Of a DNA stretch of 25,129 nt, positions 15,919-24,590 are shown in pieces. Where the stretch lies: positions 1-25,129 of the forward strand of contig DFIA01000031.1 in NCBI GenBank assembly GCA_002372015.1, given 5' to 3'. Position 1 is the first letter of the stretch, and every line of letters starts with the position of its first letter. Below the pieces are notes generated by a model. The model did not search any database and was not told where the DNA came from. It saw nothing but the letters and a program-made list of their open reading frames with translations. This DNA is from Bacteroidales bacterium UBA3709. Its GTDB lineage: Bacteria > Bacteroidota > Bacteroidia > Bacteroidales > UBA932. The position numbers and the translations under genes were made by a program.

Positions 15919-16680
15919 TTAAATAACTTCTATATCAGAACCCTTTATCCACCCCTGTCGTCCATCTGCAATCTCTATCTTATACCAGCTCTGCACAACT
16001 TCCAAGATTTTAACCTTTGTTCCCTCATGCAGTACAAACAGGCTATTGCCTCCAGCCGCCGGAGAACTCTTAACACTCCCTATATTCTCCACTATTACAG
16101 CATATTCTTTTGATTCTGCCCTTCTTGCAAGAGACACCGAAAACATCCACGCCCCAAATACTGCAAGAAATACAACTATGCCTGCAACAAAAAACAATCT
16201 TCTGGAGGAAGACTTTCGTGCAAAGGAATAAAAGAGAAGTAACACTAACCCAGCTAACAAAAATATCAGCGATAAAACAGCCCACATATCAGACGATAGA
16301 GAATTTCTCAAAGACCCTACCCAATCTGTAAGGATAAAGCCCGGAACAGCATCTATTTTATCTATAGTCATAGACTCAGACAATTTTAGATTATGCTTGA
16401 TATCGTTGTCGGACGGATTGAGCTTCAAAGCCCGTTCGTAATTGAGAATAGCCTTGCCTATCACCCCTTTCCGAAAATATGCATTACCAAGATTATAATA
16501 TAGTGAAGAAGACTCCCGTCCAGCCTCGGCTATGTTTTCATAAGCCGCAATAGCCTCATCAAAATTACCTGCAGAATAAGCCTCTTCCGCCCTATGCCAC
16601 AACTCTGAGTCATCTTGAGCCAAAGCCAAATTCAAGGCAAGAACAACAAAAGCGAAAACAGAAAATATTTTTTTCATCAT
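15919..16680 (-). CDS. batE: BatE, TPR and SH3-domain membrane protein
   Basis: This protein of 253 residues has a signal peptide (MMKKIFSVFAFVVLALNLALAQ). TPR repeats follow at about 23-105 (AEEAYSAGNFDEAIAAYENI and YYNLGNAYFRKGVIGKAILNYERALKLNP), then two membrane segments (about 133-152 and 163-185). A bacterial SH3-like domain covers about 193-253, with VKSSPAAGG and WYKIEIADGRQGWIKGSDIEVI. This order is that of BatE in the Bacteroides aerotolerance operon. It starts nine bases after batD. It probably works as a scaffold in the Bat envelope complex. Confidence 0.9.
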   Translation of the reverse strand: MMKKIFSVFAFVVLALNLALAQDDSELWHRAEEAYSAGNFDEAIAAYENIAEAGRESSSLYYNLGNAYFRKGVIGKAILNYERALKLNPSDNDIKHNLKLSESMTIDKIDAVPGFILTDWVGSLRNSLSSDMWAVLSLIFLLAGLVLLLFYSFARKSSSRRLFFVAGIVVFLAVFGAWMFSVSLARRAESKEYAVIVENIGSVKSSPAAGGNSLFVLHEGTKVKILEVVQSWYKIEIADGRQGWIKGSDIEVI

Positions 16681-16689
16681 AACATTCCT

Positions 16690-18582
16690 TTACAATTTGT
16701 TTTCGAATCTGGAAATCAGCTCCACAGCTTTGTTATACTGAGCATCCATTGCCCCTGCTGCACCCTCTGGAGAATAACGCACCATCTCACAATCGTCTAA
16801 CAGAGAAATCAGAGAAGCTACATCGTCTTGAGCTATACTCTTAGACAATAGGGTTTCCTGAATAACATCTCTTTGTAAATCTGACTGTTGAATAGATAAC
16901 TTATCTGCCGTATAGCCTAACAAAGCCTTGTGCAATTCTTCATAAAATTCCTGTACTTTACTCTGGCCGAGATATGTCTGAGCCAGTTTAAGCCTTTGCC
17001 TTGCAACTTTATTTGCCTTACGGTTGCGTGTTCTCACAACATCTTTTCTAAGTGCCATTTTATTAGCCATCAGCTTTCGTATCACAAAGAAAAGGGCAAT
17101 TAAAACAGCAGCAATAATGTAATATAACCAACTGAAACTCAAGAAGTTGTTTGCAGTCGCAAACGGAACGGCTGTTTTAATATATCGTATATCTTCTCCA
17201 AGGTTTCCCACAGATTTCTGGGCAGATGGTATATACATTCCACCTGTATTAACATTCGAGCCTTTACCTACTTTTATGGTAATAGTATCGGTAGTGAGAG
17301 TACGATACTGCCTCTTAGATAAATCGAAATATGTGTATTGCACAGGAGGTATTGTATAAACACCTTCTCCCCGAGGTATAAACGGATACTCAATTGTCTT
17401 CTTGCCGGTATAACCCTCGTTGGAAACAGAGAAATTGTTAGTAGATTTAGCATCGTATCTCTCAAAATCCGAAGGTAATTCAACTATAGGACTCTCTATG
17501 AGATTAAGATTGCCGCCTCCAGATAATTCCACTATCAGAGAAGCAGCCTCATTTGCATTAAGGCTGTCTTTGGTGAGTCGCGATGTCATGGAAAGTCTTC
17601 CTACTCCTCCTCCAAACGATGATGGAGCACCGGCAGGCAAGTCCGACACATGTACTCTGAGCCTGCCTGTAGATAAACGCTTCTTTACCACAGAATAGGA
17701 ATCCATGTCGAACAAATCGTCCAAGATACTGCGAGAGCGTTGCGGACTATCCATAACCTGAACCTGACAAAGCATTTCGGCAGGGTCTATAGTCAGCTCG
17801 CCGGTTTGCTGAGGCATCAATATATAGCGGCGTATAAGAGCACTATTGTATATCTGTTCTCCAACTTTCTCCCTCACAAAATTAAGATTCTGCGGTGCAT
17901 CTGTTTCCTGACTCCAGAACCCATTGAATATCGGCCACTTAATATCTTCAAAACCAACTATGTTTGAGCGTGTGTATATTTTTAGTGTAGCAATCACCGG
18001 TTCACCCTTTATAACTTTAGTCTTACTCAAAGACATACGAAGAAATAAATCGGCTTTGCCATAAGAAATTCCTGGATCGTTATCATACTGCGCCGAAGCA
18101 GACGACTGAGGCTGAGATTGTGATTGCGATCGAGGTTGAGCTTGTGAAGACGATTGCTGTGTATTTTGAGAATCCTGCTGCCGGCTACCCTTCACTACCT
18201 CTATAGTCATTGGCTGGGTGGTATAAACGGTGCCGTCTATTTCGGCACTGGCAGAAGATATTGTTATAGACTCCTGATCAGAAGCTTCCAATACAAAAGT
18301 ATAGGTAACATTATAGGAAGAAGTTCGCTTGCCATTTATGATGGAAGTGTATCTGGAGGTGGAGGTAGAGGGCCCCGCTATTACATCCGCACCAGTAATA
18401 GATGGACGGTTAAAGGAAGCCACTTCTCCACTGGCGGTATATTTAAGCAAAAACCGTTCTCCCTGTCCTACAACATTAGGTGCTTCCGCCTTAAAGGTAT
18501 TCTGCGCCCATCCGCAAACAACTGCTAACAAAAAGCAGAGCGTAAACACCGTTTTTAAAAAACATCTTTTCATATACTGCAT
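16690..18582 (-). CDS. batD: BatD, oxygen-tolerance protein
   Basis: This protein of 630 residues has a signal peptide (MKRCFLKTVFTLCFLLAVVCGWAQ); the ATG at 18573 begins that segment directly, so it is an equally good start. The mature region has the BatD beginning FKAEAPNVVGQGERFLLKYT. Beta-rich repeats and a Ser/Gln-rich linker (about residues 133-165) follow, then LFLRMSLSKTKVIKGEPVIATLKIYT, a typical BatD block. One membrane segment lies at about 475-495, followed by a helical C-terminal domain of ~130 residues. It starts 13 bases after the batB/batC frame. In Bacteroides the operon supports survival in air; the biochemical role is unknown. Confidence 0.9.
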   Translation of the reverse strand: MQYMKRCFLKTVFTLCFLLAVVCGWAQNTFKAEAPNVVGQGERFLLKYTASGEVASFNRPSITGADVIAGPSTSTSRYTSIINGKRTSSYNVTYTFVLEASDQESITISSASAEIDGTVYTTQPMTIEVVKGSRQQDSQNTQQSSSQAQPRSQSQSQPQSSASAQYDNDPGISYGKADLFLRMSLSKTKVIKGEPVIATLKIYTRSNIVGFEDIKWPIFNGFWSQETDAPQNLNFVREKVGEQIYNSALIRRYILMPQQTGELTIDPAEMLCQVQVMDSPQRSRSILDDLFDMDSYSVVKKRLSTGRLRVHVSDLPAGAPSSFGGGVGRLSMTSRLTKDSLNANEAASLIVELSGGGNLNLIESPIVELPSDFERYDAKSTNNFSVSNEGYTGKKTIEYPFIPRGEGVYTIPPVQYTYFDLSKRQYRTLTTDTITIKVGKGSNVNTGGMYIPSAQKSVGNLGEDIRYIKTAVPFATANNFLSFSWLYYIIAAVLIALFFVIRKLMANKMALRKDVVRTRNRKANKVARQRLKLAQTYLGQSKVQEFYEELHKALLGYTADKLSIQQSDLQRDVIQETLLSKSIAQDDVASLISLLDDCEMVRYSPEGAAGAMDAQYNKAVELISRFENKL

Positions 18583-18595
18583 TGCTTCTGCAAAT

Positions 18596-20620
18596 TTACC
18601 AATTCTTATCTTTTTTCTTGCTTTTAATGGCAGCAGCTTTTGCCTTCTTTACTTTTTCCTGAGTCTGCCTCTCTTTATCTTGAATAGCCTGCAACATTTG
18701 GGCTGCGGCCTGTGAGCTCAACTGCTGCTTCTGCTGTCCACCCCTCTGCGGCTGATTCTGATTCTGGTCTTTGTTCTGGTCCTGATTTTGGTCCTTGTTC
18801 TGATCCTTGTTCTGATCCTGATTCTGGTCTTTGTTCTGGTCTTTGTTCTGATCCTTGTTCTGGTCTTGATTCTGATCTTTGTTCTGGTCTTGATTTTGAT
18901 CCTTGTTCTGATCTTGATTCTGATCTTTGTTCTGGTCCTGATTTTGATCTTGGTTCTGGTCCTGATTTTGGTCTTTGTTCTGATCCTGATTTTGATCTTG
19001 GTTCTGATCTTTGTTCTGGTCCTGATTCTGATCCTTGTTCTGATCCTTGTTCTGGTCCTTGTTCTGGTCCTGATTCTGGTCTTGGTTCTGCTGGTTTTCA
19101 AGCATCTTCTTGGCATAGGCATAGTTTGCCTTAGCTGTTAAATCTGCAGGATTTCTTATCAGAGATTGCTTATATGCCTCAAGCGCCTTATCATACTGTT
19201 TCTGAGACAAAAACAAGTTTCCCAAGTTAAAGAAATACTTAGATGCAGAAGTGCCTTTACCCTGCATTTTGAGCATGGGATCCTCCTTCTTTACCATAGA
19301 CTTTACATCTTGTTTGGGAAGAGAGGTATGCGTTCCTTTCAAATCTGGGACAAAGGGCATCTGAGCAACAGTATCTGCTACACCTGTATAAGCCTTGAGT
19401 GCACCATCCACATCGTTCAATCTGAAAAGAGTGTTGCCTAAATTATAATTTCCGGCAACTGAAACCGAGTCCTTCAACAAACCCTTTCTATACTCCACTT
19501 CTGCCTTTTTAAAATCTCCATCCTTAAAATACCTGTTCCCCTTACGCACTTCTTTCTTATCTGCCTGTCCAAAACTTTGAGTTACAGATAAAAGCACAAG
19601 CAAACCCACGGCAAATAATTTCTTTTTCATTTTTTTATCCCCAATAAGAAACTCTAAAAAGAAGAAAAACAACGCTATCCCCAAAAAATACATAAACTGC
19701 TCATTATATTCTTCAAAAGCCACTTCCTGATAGGATGTCTTTTTAAGTTCTCTAATTTTTTCTACAATATCTCCAAGGCCAAAATTGGTATCAGAAGCTC
19801 TCACATAAATTCCTCCTCCGGCCTCTGCTATACTCCTAAGGGCCTCTTCGTCTAACTTTGTTACTACTATCTGCCCGTCTTTGTCTTTCATCAGTCCGCC
19901 ACCATCTTCCTGAATAGGCTCTCCCTTAGGAGTTCCAACGCCTATACAATAGACATTTATACCTGCCTCTTTAACCGCAGCGGCCACTTCTACCGGATCG
20001 TCTTCATGGTTTTCTCCATCGCTGATTACCACTATAGCTTTATTGCCAGTCTCTTGCATACCCTGCTCAGAAAAACTTTGAGCACAAGTCATAATAGCAT
20101 TACCAATAGCCGTTCCCTGCACGGGTACAGAAGCAGTGTTAATACCGGAAAGGAACAGTTTAGCGGAAACATAATCGGCTGTAATAGGTATCTGCACAAA
20201 AGACTCCCCTGCAAAAATCACGAGCCCTATACGGTCTGAATGTAATCTGTCCATAAGCCGAGACAAATCCATCTTGGCCCTCTCTAAACGATTAGGCGAG
20301 TAATCTCTGGCTTTCATAGAGTTAGACACGTCTAAGGCTATCATTATTTCTGAACCGGTGTTGCTCGATTCTCTAAGCTTTGCTCCTATCATAGGACGCG
20401 ACAAGCCAAGCATAAGAAACAACCAACCTAAGCTAAAGCAAGTCAGGCGCACCCAACCCTTAGCCCTACTTCTCTCGGGCATCAGAGCTTCTATAACAGA
20501 TAAATCGCCAAACCTTTTCAGCCTCTTGTTTCTTCCCCTCAGATACAGAGCATAAAACAAATAGAATAGAGGTATAGCAAAAATAAAAATCAAAAATATA
20601 GGTCTGCCAAACTGCATCAT
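18596..20620 (-). CDS. batB-batC: BatB-BatC fused reading frame (VWA membrane protein + TPR protein with DQN(K/Q) repeats)
   Basis: This is one 674-residue frame. Residues 1-330 are BatB: two N-terminal membrane segments, a von Willebrand A domain with a complete MIDAS (D97, S99, S101, T170, D201), and a membrane segment at 309-326. Residues 331-674 are BatC: it opens with Met331 and a full signal peptide (MKKKLFAVGLLVLLSVTQSFGQ). TPR repeats (about 355-505), 27 DQN(K/Q) tetrapeptides (514-621) and the conserved BatC end (SSQAAAQMLQAIQDKERQ) follow. In most Bacteroidales these are two genes. The join lies in a run of seven A (19636-19630); with six, BatB would stop at a TGA overlapping the BatC ATG. 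Charge distribution places the VWA and TPR parts both in the periplasm, so a fusion could function and be cut by signal peptidase. Confidence 0.88.
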   Translation of the reverse strand: MMQFGRPIFLIFIFAIPLFYLFYALYLRGRNKRLKRFGDLSVIEALMPERSRAKGWVRLTCFSLGWLFLMLGLSRPMIGAKLRESSNTGSEIMIALDVSNSMKARDYSPNRLERAKMDLSRLMDRLHSDRIGLVIFAGESFVQIPITADYVSAKLFLSGINTASVPVQGTAIGNAIMTCAQSFSEQGMQETGNKAIVVISDGENHEDDPVEVAAAVKEAGINVYCIGVGTPKGEPIQEDGGGLMKDKDGQIVVTKLDEEALRSIAEAGGGIYVRASDTNFGLGDIVEKIRELKKTSYQEVAFEEYNEQFMYFLGIALFFFFLEFLIGDKKMKKKLFAVGLLVLLSVTQSFGQADKKEVRKGNRYFKDGDFKKAEVEYRKGLLKDSVSVAGNYNLGNTLFRLNDVDGALKAYTGVADTVAQMPFVPDLKGTHTSLPKQDVKSMVKKEDPMLKMQGKGTSASKYFFNLGNLFLSQKQYDKALEAYKQSLIRNPADLTAKANYAYAKKMLENQQNQDQNQDQNKDQNKDQNKDQNQDQNKDQNQDQNQDQNKDQNQDQNQDQNQDQNKDQNQDQNKDQNQDQNKDQNQDQNKDQNKDQNKDQNQDQNKDQNKDQNQDQNKDQNQNQPQRGGQQKQQLSSQAAAQMLQAIQDKERQTQEKVKKAKAAAIKSKKKDKNW
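18758..19081 (-). repeat. 27 x 12-base tandem repeat inside batC
   Basis: There are 27 consecutive units coding DQN(K/Q), 324 bases, with synonymous variation (GAC/GAT, AAC/AAT, AAG or CAA/CAG). The units are not identical, so the tract is old or has been shuffled by unequal exchange. It codes a hydrophilic linker between the TPR part and the conserved C-terminal end. Because the repeat lacks stops in several frames, long false frames appear on both strands here. Confidence 0.93.
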
Positions 20621-20630
20621 AACATTCTGT

Positions 20631-21608
20631 CTAATAAGGCAAATGCCTTGTAAAATATCTCATTAGAAGTTCTAAAAGAATTGCCACAAGGGCTAAAAGC
20701 GCAAATCTCATAAAGAGTTCTTTATATTGAGGATAGGAATCTACTATGGTTCTCGTTTTTTCCATCTTATTTATTTCTGCATAAATTTCGGCAAGCTTAG
20801 TATTGTCTGTAGCCCTAAAGTATTTTCCTCCAGTATCCTCTGCAATCTTTTTCATGAGCGGCTCATCTATATCAACCTGAACCATTTGCACACCATACGG
20901 AGTTGGATAAGGGGCCTCTCCCATAGCACCTATACCTATTGTATAAATTCTAACTCCGTAGGTCTTAGCTATCTCTGTTGCCATTTGCGGCGATATTTCT
21001 CCAGTATTGTTTACACCATCGGTCAGCAATATAACTACCCTGCTTTTGGCATCAGATTCTTTAAGCCTGGCTACAGAAGTGGCTATACCATTACCTATGG
21101 CTGTTCCGTCGTCTATCAGGCCACACTGTATTTCCTTCATCATATTTATAAGGGTCTGACGGTCTGTAGTAAGCGGACACTGAGTATAACTTTCTCCGGC
21201 AAAAACCACCACTCCCATTCTGTCTGCCGGACGCTGAGCAACAAACTCTACGGCTATTTGCTTTGCCGCATTTATTCTGTCTGGCTTAAAGTCCATTGCC
21301 AGCATACTTGTAGAAACGTCTATTCCAAGAACTATATCTATACCCTCCGTTGAAACCTTCTCCAACTCCGAAGCCGAGCGTGGCCGTGCAATAGCCACAA
21401 TAAGTGCAGACAGAGCAATACACCGGAAGACAAAAGACAGATGGCGCAAGATTTTTTTTAGCAAGCCTTGCTTCTCTATATTCCAAGGTGTTATATCTGA
21501 TACCGTTAGGTACGGATGTCTGCCCTTAACCTCACGCCACACATAAACAAGTATGGCTAATGGTATCAAGGTTAGCAACCATAGCAATTTTGGATATTCA
21601 AAAAACAT
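20631..21608 (-). CDS. batA: BatA, von Willebrand A domain membrane protein
   Basis: This protein of 325 residues has two membrane segments near the N-terminus (about 8-24 and 58-74), then a VWA domain with a full MIDAS: D97, S99, S101 (GIDVSTSM), T169 (DGTAIGNGI) and D197 (LLTDGVNN). A third membrane segment lies at about 300-317. The metal site suggests that it binds a partner through a Mg2+-bridged acidic residue. The batB/batC frame follows after ten bases, and the stop of the upstream membrane-protein gene abuts its ATG with no gap, indicating translational coupling. Confidence 0.94.
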   Translation of the reverse strand: MFFEYPKLLWLLTLIPLAILVYVWREVKGRHPYLTVSDITPWNIEKQGLLKKILRHLSFVFRCIALSALIVAIARPRSASELEKVSTEGIDIVLGIDVSTSMLAMDFKPDRINAAKQIAVEFVAQRPADRMGVVVFAGESYTQCPLTTDRQTLINMMKEIQCGLIDDGTAIGNGIATSVARLKESDAKSRVVILLTDGVNNTGEISPQMATEIAKTYGVRIYTIGIGAMGEAPYPTPYGVQMVQVDIDEPLMKKIAEDTGGKYFRATDNTKLAEIYAEINKMEKTRTIVDSYPQYKELFMRFALLALVAILLELLMRYFTRHLPY

Positions 21609-22604
21609 TTACTTTCCCTCCCTAAATTTTGTATCTCCCTCTGCATTGGCTCTCTGCGCATCAGTTTGTTCCAACTGCTGCATATAAGCAAAATTGATAA
21701 AGTTTACCGCTGCCGGTATAGCCTGTTCATTATCTTCCATACTCGGATTAAATTTGGCAAACTTTACAAGATCTGCCGTAGAGAGCATTTGTCCTAAATC
21801 GCTGAGAATCTTATCGTCTATCCGCTTGTCAGACAAAGATTCCATAATTTCCGAAGTGGTTTTTTCCATAGCCCCAAAAGCATACCTCTTTTCTATATAC
21901 AGGCGCACAGCTTCTGTTATTCCCGTATAATATGCTTTAGGCTTACCGCTCTGCCAGAGTTTTTCTCCCCTGATTTTCTCCAATTTTTTCAGTGCCACAA
22001 TATGAGGAGGCTCTACTTCTATTTTCCGGCCAAAGAAATCTCTGTTCTTTTTTCTCATGATAATAAACCTCACAACAGCCCATAAAAGGAGTATTGCTCC
22101 GCAGGCAAGCAAGATCCAAGGCAGAATTTCCGAAAATGTTACAGGATATGTTTCCTGCTCTTTAATATCGTAAGGTTGAAAAGAGGCTGTATCTATTGGT
22201 ATTGTATTTACATACAACAGCTTAGGCTCTATACGCAAAGTATCCGGCCTCCCCTCTTTGCCATATATTATCAGCGGCGATGGAAGTACAAAAGAGCCAC
22301 TGTCAAAAGAGGTCAGCAATATATGAGCCCTAAGTTGAGCCATCTTTTCCTTAACAGAAACAGTATCCAACTCAAATTCCCTAACTACCTCAACTCCGCC
22401 TTTTAATGTAGTATCTGCCGCCAATACAGAAGAATACGGCCCTATTGCCACAGGAGAATCTTCTGGCAGGGCAAATTCTAAGGTCCACGCAATCTGATCA
22501 CCTATGAGAACAGAATCTGCAGAAAGTACAGACTTGCTTATTTTCTGCCCAAAGGCAATGGGGCCAAATACAAGAGCCAATATCAAAAATAACTTTCTCA
22601 TCAT
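21609..22604 (-). CDS. bat-operon membrane protein of unknown function
   Basis: This protein of 331 residues has a signal peptide (MMRKLFLILALVFGPIAFGQ) and a beta-rich exported region (about 20-155). One membrane segment lies at about 160-178 (LPWILLACGAILLLWAVVRFI). A cytosolic helical region of ~145 residues follows, with IVALKKLEKIRGEKLWQSGKPKAYYTGITEAVRLYIEKRY. The cytosolic part resembles the small helical domain of DUF4381-type proteins that often sit between the DUF58 and VWA genes of such operons; this is from memory. Its ATG overlaps the DUF58 gene stop by one base, and its stop abuts batA. It probably connects the cytosolic MoxR/DUF58 pair to the periplasmic Bat proteins. Confidence 0.82.
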   Translation of the reverse strand: MMRKLFLILALVFGPIAFGQKISKSVLSADSVLIGDQIAWTLEFALPEDSPVAIGPYSSVLAADTTLKGGVEVVREFELDTVSVKEKMAQLRAHILLTSFDSGSFVLPSPLIIYGKEGRPDTLRIEPKLLYVNTIPIDTASFQPYDIKEQETYPVTFSEILPWILLACGAILLLWAVVRFIIMRKKNRDFFGRKIEVEPPHIVALKKLEKIRGEKLWQSGKPKAYYTGITEAVRLYIEKRYAFGAMEKTTSEIMESLSDKRIDDKILSDLGQMLSTADLVKFAKFNPSMEDNEQAIPAAVNFINFAYMQQLEQTDAQRANAEGDTKFREGK

Positions 22605-23482
22605 TACTTGTTCTTAAAAAAGCCTATAAGACTTTTTACATAATCATCTTCTGTAGAAATACTTACAGTATCTACTTTATAGCGGCTGAAAAGTTTCTGA
22701 GCAGAAGCCAATGTTGTTTTGCCCCACATACTGTATGAATCTCTCACCTTGCGACTGGAAGTATCTATCCACCCTTCTGCACCACTCTCTGCATCTCTAA
22801 CTCTCACAAATCCCAGATTAGGAATACTCCTCTCCCTTGGATCGTAAACATTGATTGCAGAAATCTCATGACGGTTAGCAGCAAGTTTCAGAGCTTCTTC
22901 GTAGCGAGGGTTGCCGTTTTTATCTACATCTAACAAATCTGATAATAAAAATGCCGTGCACCTCTTTTTTATGGCCCTTGAAAGAAACCGCAAAGCCTCT
23001 GATATATCTGTACCTGAATTAGATGGACGAAACTCCAAAAGCTCAGATATAATTCTGAGCAAATGACTCCTGCCCTTTTTAGGTGGAATAAATTTTTCTA
23101 CCTTAGACGAAAAGAAAAGTGCGCCAACCTTATCGTTGTTGATAGATGCAGAAAAAGATAGTACCGCTGCTATTTCTGCCACCAATTCTCGTTTGGTTTT
23201 TGTAGAAGTACCAAATATGCTGGAAGACGAAACATCTACCAATAAAACCACGGTAAGCTCTCTTTCTTCTTCATAAACCTTTATATAAGGAGAACGCAAT
23301 CTGGCCGTAACATTCCAATCCATATTACGCACATCATCTCCAAACTGATACTCTCTTACCTCAGAAAACGCCATACCACGCCCTTTGAACGCAGAATGAT
23401 ATTCTCCGGCAAATATCTGGTGCGAAAGACTCCTCGTCCTGATTTCTATCTTACGTACTTTTTTTAAAAGTTCGTTATTCAT
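22604..23482 (-). CDS. DUF58 domain protein of the bat operon
   Basis: This protein of 292 residues has no membrane segment. It shows the DUF58 signature SEVREYQFGDDVRNMDWNVTAR followed by SPYIKVYEEERE. A VWA-like metal-site motif DVSSSS (D83, S85, S87) follows, and then a Rossmann-like region with AFLLSDLLDVDKNG. DUF58 proteins are nearly always paired with MoxR ATPases and probably act as their partner or substrate adaptor. It starts 14 bases after moxR, and its stop overlaps the next ATG by one base. Confidence 0.94.
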   Translation of the reverse strand: MNNELLKKVRKIEIRTRSLSHQIFAGEYHSAFKGRGMAFSEVREYQFGDDVRNMDWNVTARLRSPYIKVYEEERELTVVLLVDVSSSSIFGTSTKTKRELVAEIAAVLSFSASINNDKVGALFFSSKVEKFIPPKKGRSHLLRIISELLEFRPSNSGTDISEALRFLSRAIKKRCTAFLLSDLLDVDKNGNPRYEEALKLAANRHEISAINVYDPRERSIPNLGFVRVRDAESGAEGWIDTSSRKVRDSYSMWGKTTLASAQKLFSRYKVDTVSISTEDDYVKSLIGFFKNK

Positions 23483-23496
23483 AATGCCCCCTCTTA

Positions 23497-24489
23497 CTAA
23501 GGAACTGCAACTACATTTACTATTTCTGTTATAATGTTTTCTGTTGTTATATCTTCTGCCTCTGCCTCATAGGTAAGACCTATACGATGACGCAATACCT
23601 CGTAGCAAATAGCACGAACATCTTCAGGTATTACATAACCTCTTCTCTTAATAAAGGCATACGCCTTAGCAGCCTTTGCAAGAGAAATGCTGGCTCTTGG
23701 AGAAGCCCCATACTGAATAAGATTCTTCAGTTTACTCAGGCCATAATCTTCTGGAGTACGGGTAGCATACACTATATCAACAATATAGCGCTCTATTTTT
23801 TCATCCATATACACATCTTTCACCACGCTGCGAGCCCTCACAATATCTTCTGGTTTAAGAACCGTGCTGGCCCTTGGAAACTCCTGAGCATTATGCATCT
23901 TTATAATTTGCTTTTCCTCTTCTTTTTTAGGATAGTTTACGATAACCTTTAACATAAAACGATCCATCTGGGCCTCTGGGAGTGGATAAGTACCCTCCTG
24001 CTCTATAGGGTTCTGAGTAGCCATCACCAAGAAAGGCTCCGGAAGCTTGTAAGTTTGTTCGCCTATGGTAACCGCCCTTTCCTGCATAGCCTCCAAAAGC
24101 GCACTCTGAACCTTTGCAGGAGAACGGTTTATTTCGTCTGCCAATACAAAATTTGCAAACACAGGCCCTTTCTTTACCTGAAATTGCTCGTTCTTCTGGC
24201 TATAGATCATAGTACCAACAATATCTGAAGGAAGCAAATCCGGTGTAAACTGGATTCGTTGAAACTTAGCATCTATAATATCGCTAAGTGTACTTATGGC
24301 CAATGTCTTTGCCAAACCCGGCATACCCTCAAGAAGAAGATGCCCGTCTGCTAACAAACCTATCAGTAAGTCTTCTACCAAGTGCTTTTGCCCAACTATC
24401 ACCTTATTCATTTCCATGGAGATAATATCTACAAAGGCACTCTCTTTCTGAATTCTGTCATTCAGTTCTTTAATGTTTATGCTATCCAT
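23497..24489 (-). CDS. moxR: MoxR-family AAA+ ATPase
   Basis: This protein of 330 residues is a chaperone-like AAA+ ATPase that usually helps mature metal-binding VWA-domain partners. Walker A is GMPGLAKT (55-62), with the Ala seen in many Bacteroidota members. Walker B is VLADE (115-119), sensor 1 is N160 (MATQNPIEQEGTYPLPEAQMDRF), and the arginine-finger region follows. The C-terminal lid contains YGASPRASISLAKAAKAYA. It is the first gene of the bat operon and is divergent from truA with 101 bases between. No consensus promoter is visible on its strand in that gap. Confidence 0.96.
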   Translation of the reverse strand: MDSINIKELNDRIQKESAFVDIISMEMNKVIVGQKHLVEDLLIGLLADGHLLLEGMPGLAKTLAISTLSDIIDAKFQRIQFTPDLLPSDIVGTMIYSQKNEQFQVKKGPVFANFVLADEINRSPAKVQSALLEAMQERAVTIGEQTYKLPEPFLVMATQNPIEQEGTYPLPEAQMDRFMLKVIVNYPKKEEEKQIIKMHNAQEFPRASTVLKPEDIVRARSVVKDVYMDEKIERYIVDIVYATRTPEDYGLSKLKNLIQYGASPRASISLAKAAKAYAFIKRRGYVIPEDVRAICYEVLRHRIGLTYEAEAEDITTENIITEIVNVVAVP

Positions 24490-24539
24490 AACGTTTATTA
24501 TGTCTTTAATACTTATTCTAACAATTATTCCTTACCTGC

Positions 24540-24571
24540 TTTGCCTTTTGTTTGCCTGTGTTATATCTTTG
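24540..24571 (+). promoter_or_regulatory. Bacteroidota-type promoter for truA
   Basis: TTTG (24540-24543) is followed after 20 bases by TATCTTTG (24564-24571), a full match to TTTG-N~19-TAnnTTTG. Transcription would begin near 24578, leaving a leader of only ~13 bases before the truA ATG. Confidence 0.65.
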
Positions 24572-24590
24572 CCTTGTAAACCTACCTCAA

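Noticed and set aside
18758..19081. Possible CRISPR or minisatellite array
   Set aside because: Unit length is 12 with no spacers, and the tract is in frame inside batC; it is a coding repeat.
18712..19141. Long open frames on the plus strand and in another minus-strand frame (Ser/Asp/Cys/Gly-rich, Val/Leu/Ile-rich, Arg/Thr/Lys-rich proteins)
   Set aside because: All are other-frame readings of the 12-base repeat in batC, which has no stops in most frames; the real frame carries TPRs before it and the conserved BatC end after it.
20727..21353. 208-residue plus-strand frame opposite batA
   Set aside because: Antisense shadow of the VWA domain gene; Ser/Tyr/Cys-rich with no signal, domain or promoter.
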